DNA of 64,000 nucleotides from Candidatus Gastranaerophilales bacterium. GTDB lineage: Bacteria > Cyanobacteriota > Vampirovibrionia > Gastranaerophilales > Gastranaerophilaceae. This document shows positions 15,676 through 24,200 of the stretch, piece after piece. Location of the stretch: contig CALUVT010000001.1 in the NCBI GenBank assembly GCA_944324345.1, positions 248,001-312,000 on the forward strand, read 5' to 3'. The notes beneath the pieces are model-generated. The model saw only the letters and a list, made by a program, of their open reading frames with translations. It had not been told where the DNA came from and did not search any database. The number at the start of each line of letters is the position of its first letter. The first letter of the stretch is position 1. The translations under genes were made by a program, and so were the position numbers.

Positions 15676-17570
15676 CAGATATCATGATCAATTAGCGATA
15701 CAAATTCTTGTACCAATGCTGTATTCCATTTTTTACCCGCATCTTGTTTTATTACTTCAAGTGCCTGTTTAGGAGTAAGTTCTGCTCTGTATGTTCTTGG
15801 TTCTATTAGTGCAAAGTATGCGTCCACAATTAAGATTATTTGCGAAGTCATCGGGATTTCTTCTTTAGAAATCTTTGATGGATAACCTGTACCATCCCAA
15901 TTTTCATGGTGATGTTCTATTATTGGGATTATATCTTGAATGTAACTTATTGGTTGGAGTATTTCTCTTGCAGCAATAATTGGATGCTCTTTTATATGTT
16001 CCCTTTCTTCTTCAGTCAATGGACTTATCTTTTGTAGAAGCTCTTGTGGAAGCATTAAATTTCCTATATCGTACAGTAGCATTGCTATTTTAAGTTTGTC
16101 TATATCGTCTTTTGAAAGATCAAACCTTTTGGCAAGACTCACTGCTAACTGTACTTTCGACTTAACAGTACCTTTGTGGTGCAGCGGATTGTATGATTGT
16201 GTTAGCATATCTGCAACCGTGTACAAAATTTCTTTAGGAACTTCATTGTTTTCGTTTTTGAGTTTGGTTTTGATTTCAGCAGTCAGCTCGGGGCTGATAG
16301 GTACATTATGTTTGGATAGAATATCTGTAAATGTGTTGATGGCAATTTCTTGCCAGCTTGTCTCGGATATTGGTTTTGCAAGTGTAACACGATTTCTGCC
16401 GTTTCTTTTGGAACTGTACATTGCTTGATCTGTAAGTTCAAGGATATCCTCAATGTTATCAGAATGTTCTAAAAATGTTGCAACACCTATACTTGCGGTT
16501 ATGTTTCCTATAGTGTCAAGTTTTTCTTCTTCGAGTGCTTTTCTGATTCTTTCTGCTGCTATCATTGCACCTTCTGACTCAACTCCGGGCAATATAACAT
16601 TGAACTCTTCGCCACCCATACGTGCAGCGGTATCTATTGCACGGGCGTTATGCTTAAGTACATTTGCTACAGTCTTTATGGCCAAATCTCCATAGGCATG
16701 TCCATATTTGTCGTTGATTTCTTTTAAATGGTCAAGATCCAGCCCTATTATGCTAAAAGGCTGTTTTTGACGAAGAGCACGTCTGACTTCTTTTTTCAAA
16801 TACTCTTCAAAATACCTTCTGTTGTACAATCCAGTCAGAGAGTCAGTCACTGCCTGAGCTTTAACCTCTTCAAACAAACCGGCAATTGTTATTGCCATTT
16901 CAATTTGTTGTGCAAAGATTGTTAGAAAATCGGTTTCTCCCTCTGTTAAGTCTTTTCGAGATGAAAATACGTTGAACCAGCCAAAAAGCGAGTTTCTGTT
17001 ATAAAGCGGAACGGTTATTATAGATTTACTGGGACTGCCTTGGACTATTTCATTTATAACTTTGTCATCCGTTTCAGGAATAACTGATTTTAAAGTTCCG
17101 CCAATATCCAATGTCTGTACAATTTTTTTTAGATTTGCGGCTTTTGCGTATACCCCTTCTGAATTATAGACAAGTTTTCTTGTCTGAATGGGGATTTTTA
17201 AAATTCTATTAACTCTTTTAATTGAAGGATCATCGGATTGAGCAAGTACGGACAAATATGCTCCCTTTTCATCTTCACATTTTTTTATTATGTTGCAGTG
17301 AAGATAACCGAGTTCGCCTTGAATATTATTTACAATAGTTTCAAGAACGCTTTGTAATGGACGGGATGCATTCATCATATCCCAAATATGTTGCAAAGTA
17401 AGCATTCTTTTATTTGCAATATTTAGCTCTCTTGTCCGTTCTTCTATTTCTTTTTCAAGCTGAATGTTGCGTTCATAAACTTCCAGATAATCCTGTTTGT
17501 TATGATAAACGATACTTTCTACTTCTGAAACCTTTTTATAAATGTCTTTTAAATTTTCGAAAAAATTCAT
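15675..17570 (-). CDS. GAF-GGDEF-HD-GYP cyclic-di-GMP protein with degenerate HD
   Basis: A 631-residue soluble signalling protein. An N-terminal coiled coil (~10-60) leads to a GAF domain (~75-230), a GGDEF domain with GGEEF at 319-323 and an intact I-site R310-x-x-D313, and an HD-GYP domain (~455-625). The GGEEF domain should be an active diguanylate cyclase. In the HD-GYP part the usual HDIGK reads Y500-D501-I-G-N, while HHENWDGTGYP (554-564) is intact, so phosphodiesterase activity is doubtful. I place the start at ATG 17570, with TATAAT ending 6 nt upstream (17577-17582) and no Shine-Dalgarno; a GTG at 17585 would contain that promoter. Confidence 0.9.
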   Translation of the reverse strand: MNFFENLKDIYKKVSEVESIVYHNKQDYLEVYERNIQLEKEIEERTRELNIANKRMLTLQHIWDMMNASRPLQSVLETIVNNIQGELGYLHCNIIKKCEDEKGAYLSVLAQSDDPSIKRVNRILKIPIQTRKLVYNSEGVYAKAANLKKIVQTLDIGGTLKSVIPETDDKVINEIVQGSPSKSIITVPLYNRNSLFGWFNVFSSRKDLTEGETDFLTIFAQQIEMAITIAGLFEEVKAQAVTDSLTGLYNRRYFEEYLKKEVRRALRQKQPFSIIGLDLDHLKEINDKYGHAYGDLAIKTVANVLKHNARAIDTAARMGGEEFNVILPGVESEGAMIAAERIRKALEEEKLDTIGNITASIGVATFLEHSDNIEDILELTDQAMYSSKRNGRNRVTLAKPISETSWQEIAINTFTDILSKHNVPISPELTAEIKTKLKNENNEVPKEILYTVADMLTQSYNPLHHKGTVKSKVQLAVSLAKRFDLSKDDIDKLKIAMLLYDIGNLMLPQELLQKISPLTEEEREHIKEHPIIAAREILQPISYIQDIIPIIEHHHENWDGTGYPSKISKEEIPMTSQIILIVDAYFALIEPRTYRAELTPKQALEVIKQDAGKKWNTALVQEFVSLIDHDI

Positions 17571-17592
17571 AAACTTATTATACACTATGTTT

Positions 17593-18636
17593 TCAGTTTT
17601 GTAATATTTTGTTTACAATATTTATAATTTCTTGCGGAGATGGTTTTGTTCTGCAGAGTCCTTTTGAAGGTCCTGTTAATGGACAATTCCTTCTGTGGCA
17701 AGGTTTGCAATCAAGTTCTCCCCTTATTGAACAGTATTTTTCGGGGTCTCCCAAAGGCCCGTACATTTTTGGCGGAGTGCAACAAAAAATTGTAATTATT
17801 GCAGGGACTTCTGTTGCACGAGCAAGGTGGGCACTGCCTGAATCAGGTGATATTACAAGTGATGCCCGTGAAAATAATTCTATTAATTCTTTTACTTGAG
17901 TTTTTCCGGCAAGGTTAGTAAAATTCCCCCCACTTATGTAAGAGATTAAATCATTATCTTTTTCTGTTCCGGAAAATACAAGTGAACATTTGTCTTTAAT
18001 AGCTTCGACAACTTGTTTCCAATTATCTTTTTTCCAATGTTTCATTTTCCACGTTGTCGCAGGACAAATAACAACCATTGGTTTTGATTTGTCAACATCT
18101 TTTAAAAGTTCATCAATCTTTTCTTTGGTTTTCTCGTCAGACGGCGGCAATGTGAATTTAATATCATCAGTCCCTTCAAGATTCATATACTTAGCAAATT
18201 GCATGTATTGAATAATAATGTTTGTAGAACAATCAGGATTTGGTGCTCTTTTGACCACTTCGTTACCGGCGTATGTTGAAAATTCTCTGCTGTGTTCAAA
18301 TACAAGTTTTCTCTTTGCACGACAGAGAAGCATCCATTGCATACTCTTAAACATTCCTTGAGAATCTATTGCAACATCATAAAATTCCTTACGGACTTCC
18401 TTTGCAATTTGTATAAATTCGATTATGTTTTTAAAAGAAAAACCTCTTTTTTTCCATCTTTGAATAGGTACAAGTATAGCTTTTTCTACCGCAGGGTTGC
18501 CGTTTATAACATCATAACCTTTTTCTGAAACAAGCCAAGTAATTTCATACCCGTTTTTTTTCAGTACATTCGCCAGCGGAATGTTAAAAATTATATCCCC
18601 CAGTGATGAAAGTTTTATAAGTAGAAGTTTTTTCAT
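17593..18636 (-). CDS. Glycosyltransferase family 9 (heptosyltransferase-like)
   Basis: A 347-residue GT9 enzyme of the WaaC/WaaF/WaaQ type that adds heptose to LPS inner core. The N-terminal KLSSLGDIIFNIPL motif (8-21), the donor-binding CPATTWKMKHWKKDNW and SPDSGSAHLARA segments, and the GT-B layout are clear. A Cys-rich end (CKPCHRRNCPLTG) is common in this family. It implies a Gram-negative envelope. It overlaps the upstream ROK kinase by 4 bp, suggesting coupling. Confidence 0.88.
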   Translation of the reverse strand: MKKLLLIKLSSLGDIIFNIPLANVLKKNGYEITWLVSEKGYDVINGNPAVEKAILVPIQRWKKRGFSFKNIIEFIQIAKEVRKEFYDVAIDSQGMFKSMQWMLLCRAKRKLVFEHSREFSTYAGNEVVKRAPNPDCSTNIIIQYMQFAKYMNLEGTDDIKFTLPPSDEKTKEKIDELLKDVDKSKPMVVICPATTWKMKHWKKDNWKQVVEAIKDKCSLVFSGTEKDNDLISYISGGNFTNLAGKTQVKELIELFSRASLVISPDSGSAHLARATEVPAIITIFCCTPPKMYGPLGDPEKYCSIRGELDCKPCHRRNCPLTGPSKGLCRTKPSPQEIINIVNKILQN

Positions 18637-19592
18637 AATACACGCTCCTCTAGAAATGCTGCCCCTGTGACGCCTGAATAATCTCCCAACATAGCTTTGG
18701 TAAATTTAATTTTTTCTGCAGGTACAGGTAAGGACTTTGATCTGGCTTTTTTTATTGTTTTTTGGTAAAAATAGTCAACTGCCTCTATCAAACCTCCTCC
18801 AAGAATTACTAATTCAGGATTAACAAAGTTTATAATGCTTGCAATGCCACCGGAAAGATATTCAGAAGCCTCTGTTACGCATTGAAGAACAAGTTCATCT
18901 TCTCTTTCTATGGATTTTTGAATCATACTAGATGTAATTGATTTTCCGGGTTCAAGGTAGTCTTGGATACAAGATTTTCTCCCCTTTTTTAATGCACCTT
19001 CAATTCTTGTTTCAATCGCTGAACGTGATGCGTAAGCCTCTAAACATCCGTGAGCTCCGCAAGCACATTGTCTGCCGTTTAAATCTACAATTATGTGCCC
19101 TATTTCTCCTGCTGTACCTGTGGCTCCATAAATTATTGCTCCGTTTTTTACAATGCAAGAACCAACACCGGTGCCGACAAAAATACATACAAAATCTTTA
19201 CAGCCTTTGCCTGAACCAAATTTCATTTCACCTATTGCAGCTATTTCTACGTCATTGCCAAGGTATACAGTGAGGTTGAAGTGTTTTTCAAGTATATTTT
19301 TTATGTTTAAGTTAAAACAGTCTAGATTTGGGGCACCTATTAATATCCCGTTTTTTCTGTCAATTTGCCCTGCGGCACCAACGCCTATTGAACTTATTTC
19401 TTCAACAGAAATTCTACTTTCTTCCAAAAGTTCTTCAATCCCTTCTATCATCTTTTTCATGATGTTTTCGGGACCCTTTTGTTTTTTTGTCTTCTTTTTT
19501 ACATGATGCAAAATCTCGCCTGTTTGTTTATCAACAAGTGCAATTAAAATCTTTGTTCCACCTAGGTCTATTCCAACAGAATATTTTTTCAT
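18633..19592 (-). CDS. ROK-family sugar kinase (glucokinase-like)
   Basis: A 319-residue ROK kinase. The ATP motif GIDLGGTKI is at 8-16, the ROK signature region has the zinc-binding CACGAHGCLEAYAS, and the catalytic Asp sits in YLGNDVEIAA. It probably phosphorylates glucose or an N-acyl hexosamine. A TATAAT (minus, 19602-19607) stands 9 nt before the ATG with TTGCAA 17 nt further up, so the transcript may have a leader of only 2-3 nt. It is followed by the overlapping GT9 gene. Confidence 0.88.
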   Translation of the reverse strand: MKKYSVGIDLGGTKILIALVDKQTGEILHHVKKKTKKQKGPENIMKKMIEGIEELLEESRISVEEISSIGVGAAGQIDRKNGILIGAPNLDCFNLNIKNILEKHFNLTVYLGNDVEIAAIGEMKFGSGKGCKDFVCIFVGTGVGSCIVKNGAIIYGATGTAGEIGHIIVDLNGRQCACGAHGCLEAYASRSAIETRIEGALKKGRKSCIQDYLEPGKSITSSMIQKSIEREDELVLQCVTEASEYLSGGIASIINFVNPELVILGGGLIEAVDYFYQKTIKKARSKSLPVPAEKIKFTKAMLGDYSGVTGAAFLEERVL

Positions 19593-19679
19593 ATATTTGA
19601 GATTATATATTAAAAACTACAAATTTGCAAAATGATTGATTATCTGTTAGCATGTATTTTAATAACAAGGGGATAGCTT

Positions 19680-21227
19680 ATGAAATACATTAAAATGTTT
19701 TTTATTACTCTGGTTTTACTTATGTTCACTTGTCAGAGCTCGTTTTGTGCTGAGGTATGGGTGAATGATTTAAGAAATCTGTTTTTGAATAATTCGGCTA
19801 TAATTTATGAGATAAATTTGAGAACATTTGCTGCTCAGGATACTAATAAAAACGGAATAATAGATTTTGATGATGCTGAGGAAAGCGGAAACTTTTTAAA
19901 TGCTGTTGCAAAACTTGATGAGTTGAGCCAAAAGGGTATTAATACAATTCATGTTATGCCTGTTACTCCTGTAGGAAAAACCAAAGCTTTGGGAACTGCG
20001 GGATCTTTATATGCAGCATTGAGCTTTGATTCTTTAAATCCCCAATTAGAAAGTAAACAAAGTGCTTTATCACTTGAAGAGCAGGCAAAAAAATTCATCG
20101 CAGAAGCTCATAAGCGTAACATAAGAGTAATAATAGATTTACCTTCTTGCGGTTCTTATGATTTGTATATGCAGCGTCCCGAACTTTTTGTTAAAGATAA
20201 ATCCGGACAGCCGGTTATCCCAAATGATTGGACAGATGTCAGGCTTTTGAACGCAGGTTCCGAAACTGCCGTTAACAAAGATGTATATAATCTTTTCAAA
20301 AATTTTGTTGATATGGTTATATCTTTAGGTGCTGACGGGATTAGGGCCGATGTAGCAACTAATAAACCTGCAAAATTTTGGAAAGATTTAATAACATATT
20401 CAAGAAACAAAGATCCTCAGTTTTTGTGGCTTGCTGAGGCTTCTGAAAGCTGGACAGATCCGGTTTCTTCCTACGCTGTTTTTACACCGTATGATAAGTT
20501 GTTGGAAGCAGGATTTGATGGTTACTATGGAAGTTATTTCAATTTGAAAAATTTTAAAAATGGAAAAGATCTTATTGATTTAATTCAAAAAACAAATCAA
20601 AATCTCTTAAATTATCCCGAAAATAAAGCTGTTATAGGGAGCTTTTCAACTCATGATGAGTTAAGTCCAATTCTTACAAATGGTAAAAGATTTTCGGAAA
20701 TGATTATATGGCTCAGTGCTACATTGCCGCTTAATTCTTATTTTGTAGACGGTTTTGATACTGGTGACAATTACATTTACATGTGGGCAAATAAAAAAGC
20801 TTTAAAATCCTATACTGATGACGATTATTATTTTGTTCATCGCGGGAAAATGGATATATTTAATTTCTCAAGACCTTTAGGCGGAAATGATAAGTCTTTG
20901 CAGTCCGCTTTTGTTACTGCTAATAATCTAAAAAAACAATTTATGCCGGTAATTATGAACGGGGAATTTATCCCTTTAAAAACTTCTAATCCTTCGGTAT
21001 TTGCTTATTCAATGAGTTACAAGAAACAAAATATCGTTGTGATTGGAAATCTTAATTATAGAAATGAAGTGGATGTAACGGTTAAAATTCCGCATTTTTC
21101 AAATAGCAACAGTGTAATTCCTCTTAAAATAGAGGGAATTCCAATTGTTAAAAATAATACGTTTAAAATTCCGCTAAACCCGGGAGAAACTCAAGTTCTT
21201 ATTATTAATGATTTGGAAATAAAATAG
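19680..21227 (+). CDS. Exported alpha-amylase family (GH13) protein
   Basis: A 515-residue secreted GH13 enzyme. A signal peptide ends after A24 (SFCA|EV). The barrel begins at YEINLRTF. Catalytic residues appear intact: nucleophile Asp224 (GIRAD), acid/base Glu253 (LWLAEAS) and His325-Asp326. A Ca-binding-like D-x-N-x-N-G loop lies at ~55-67. The C-terminal ~100 residues form the usual beta domain. It should act on alpha-glucans or related sugars outside the cytoplasm; specificity unknown. GGGGAT precedes the ATG. Confidence 0.88.
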   Translation: MKYIKMFFITLVLLMFTCQSSFCAEVWVNDLRNLFLNNSAIIYEINLRTFAAQDTNKNGIIDFDDAEESGNFLNAVAKLDELSQKGINTIHVMPVTPVGKTKALGTAGSLYAALSFDSLNPQLESKQSALSLEEQAKKFIAEAHKRNIRVIIDLPSCGSYDLYMQRPELFVKDKSGQPVIPNDWTDVRLLNAGSETAVNKDVYNLFKNFVDMVISLGADGIRADVATNKPAKFWKDLITYSRNKDPQFLWLAEASESWTDPVSSYAVFTPYDKLLEAGFDGYYGSYFNLKNFKNGKDLIDLIQKTNQNLLNYPENKAVIGSFSTHDELSPILTNGKRFSEMIIWLSATLPLNSYFVDGFDTGDNYIYMWANKKALKSYTDDDYYFVHRGKMDIFNFSRPLGGNDKSLQSAFVTANNLKKQFMPVIMNGEFIPLKTSNPSVFAYSMSYKKQNIVVIGNLNYRNEVDVTVKIPHFSNSNSVIPLKIEGIPIVKNNTFKIPLNPGETQVLIINDLEIK

Positions 21228-21238
21228 AGTTATTATGA

Positions 21239-24200
21239 TTAAGCGTAGTAACGTCTTAATGCTTCAATACGTTTTCTGCGTTTTTTCATAATTTCTTGAG
21301 TTCTTTGATCAAGTTCCCAAGCAGGGACAACTTTTCTTTTTGTATCTTCATCAGTTTCTTCATTGTTTGTCATGAGATTTGCTGCCATACTGCCAACTTG
21401 TCCCAGAAGTTCCATGTAAGGTTTTGCTTTTTCCATTAGATTTGGAGAAGATGTTTGAGTAGATACTTTAGGTATTTCTGCAAGTTTAAGATCAGGGTTT
21501 GCAACCTCTCCTGTCATTTTATTGATACTTTCTGCAAGTGCAATTTTAGGATCTTTGCTTGCGATTTCAGACATTTGTCTTCTTATTTCTTCATCTCTTG
21601 TTTCTTCATAATCAGCTTCTGCCTCTGCTCTTGCCTCAACTTCAGCTTCTGCCTCAGCTTTTTCCTGTGCATTTGATTCAGCTTCAGCTCTTGCTATTGC
21701 CTCAGCTTCAGCTTCTGCGCCTGCTTCTGCTTTAGCTTCTGCCTCTGCATTTTGCGTTGCTTCTGTCGTTTCGGTTGCTGTTTCTGTTGCGGCTTCAGCA
21801 TCGGCTTTTGCTTCGGTTGCTGTTTCTGATGGAGTTTTGTCATTTGCAGCTGTAGGATCTTTGCTGTTGGCTGCTGTTTCGTTGATTTCTTGTACAGCTT
21901 CGTCTGTTGCTTGTTGAGTGTCTTGTGAGGCAGCTTGTTTTAAATCTTGTGCTTGTTGTTGTTCTACATCTGTTTGAGCTGCAGTGCTGTCACTTTGAGT
22001 GGTAGTTGTATCAGCTGTTTGTGTATCTGTTGTTACATCTGCTTCAGCTGTATTTGTAGCTTGAGTTCCTGTTTGTTGGCTATCTTGTGTTTCTCCTTCG
22101 TTTTCTGTTTTGCTATTTTTTGATTTGTCATCGGCTTCAGTACCACTCTTTTTGCTTTTATCTGTGCCTTCTGCCTTTTTATCATTCTTATCACCGGTGG
22201 ATTCACTTGTACTGTTATTGTTGGATTTTTCTATAAAGTTATTTGCCATTGAACCTGCAGTACCGGCTAAAGACAAGCCCATACCTACCAAGCCCATAAC
22301 TTTTGTAAGGTCGGTATCTCCTTCTTGTCCGTTCCATTCTCTTACTTGGCTTATTGTCTGTCCGGTTTTTGATATGATATTACCTGTATGAAGTGCTATG
22401 GTCGAGATTTTCGATAGATTACTTGTAGTATTTCCAATTGAACTGAAAGCGCCTGCAGCTCCGGTTACAGCTGATGCTGCACCTGCTACTACTGAAATTG
22501 AATTAAGTACTCCAGGATCTTCTCCTTGGAATTCTTGTATTGATGCTCCTAAACTTGCGGCTGAACTTACAACATTTAATGACGCAGTAGCAATTTGCAT
22601 AGCACTGCTTGCTGCAGATCCTGCACCTGTCATTGACATTACAGCATTAACAATTGCCATACCTAATGTTATGAACGCCTGCGTTATCATGCCGTTCGCG
22701 GCCATAATACCTGATTTAACCACAGCACAGAATAAAGTTCCGAGTACACCTATGTTTGTTAAAACTCCGCCTAAAGCTGAGGTTACTGGAATTAAACTCA
22801 GTAAACTTCCGATTGCTGTTACTACTTGGAATACTTTTTCAAATATGCCGACAAAACCGAGTTGTTTTTCTAATTTCTTTTGTTTTGCTTCTTCAGCTTT
22901 AATTCTGTCATTGGATTTTTGTTCTTTTACTTTTGTTACTTCTTGGAATCTCTTGTTAGATGTTTTGATAAATTTTTGAGATGCTGTTATCTTTTTCTGA
23001 TTTCTAGTAACAACTCTGTCATTTGCATTAAATTGTATGCCTAATTGTGTGATACGTTGGTTGTTAAATTCAATTGAAGATATGTTTTCTGTAACTTTTG
23101 GATTTTGAGTTTGACCGGCGTTGAAATTGTTTGAAGCTAGCAAACCGCCATTTTCTCCTTGTTGTTTGTTATTTGGTTGGGCAGGTTGATTTGCAGCTGC
23201 GGTCTGTGCTTCTGCTATAAGTTGTTCGTTTTCAAGTGTTATTTGTTCAAATTCGGTAAGAATTCTTTGTTGTTCTTTTTGTATTTTTTCTGTTTCTTTT
23301 TGAAGCTTTTGCATTTCTTTAGCTTCTTTATTTATTTGTTTTTGAAGATTTTTGCCTTCTCTTTCAAGTTGTTGTTCAGATTTTTCTTCATCTCTGGTGA
23401 TGTCTTGTGTCTCTTTTTGACCTTTTTCTGTTTCTGATTTGATACCTTTTAAACCACTGTTGGCACTTGCTGCTTGTTCTTTTGCGTTGTCTTTGGATAC
23501 AGAAGATGTTGCATCTTCTTCTTCTGTAGAGCCGTTGTTTATTGTAACAGTTTTAGCAGCAGCTTGATTGTTTTGATTTTTCTGTCTGACTGCTGATGCT
23601 GTTCTTGCAATATCTTGGGCTTGTCTAACTGGAGAAACCGGTATAGCAGAACCTGTAGATCCTTCTTTACCTGTCATTATAGGTGATGTTGCTTCTTGAA
23701 TATTGTTGTTTGCTGTTGTGTCTGCCTTTGCAGTTTGTTCTTCCTGACTTTCTGAGGAGTTTGCAGCATTTTCTACAGGTTTTTCTGTTGTCTGTTCTGC
23801 AGTTTGTTCGCCACTTTGTCCCTCTTGTTGCTCTGTCCCTTCTTCATTTGTTGCTCCTTGAGGAGTGTCTTCTGAAGTGATTGCAACAATTTGGTTGTTC
23901 ACATTGTTCAAAGATGTTAATGCGTCGTTACCGCTTGTTACGGCAGAGTTTGTAGTTTTTTCGGCAAGTTTAGGTAATATTGGGTTTGCAATTGTTTTGG
24001 CTGCAAATCCAATTCCCATGCTTATAGTACCTTTTGCCAAGTTGACAACACCTTTTACATATTGGAATGCAAGGATTTGCATCAACCCTAAAACTCTACG
24101 ATATTGACCGATTTTAGTTAAGGTGATACCTGTGTTTCTTGTAAATTCCAGTTGCTCTTTAGCTTGTGGTATTATTTCTTCTTTTTGTTCAACGTTGGTT

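Noticed and set aside
14764-15700. TPP riboswitch at thiL
   Set aside because: thiL begins inside the stop of the upstream gene, leaving no leader; no thi-box-like sequence was seen.
22398-22979. 193-codon plus-strand frame
   Set aside because: Lies antisense inside the 1565-residue gene. Its Ala/Pro/Ile bias mirrors the hydrophobic region on the other strand.
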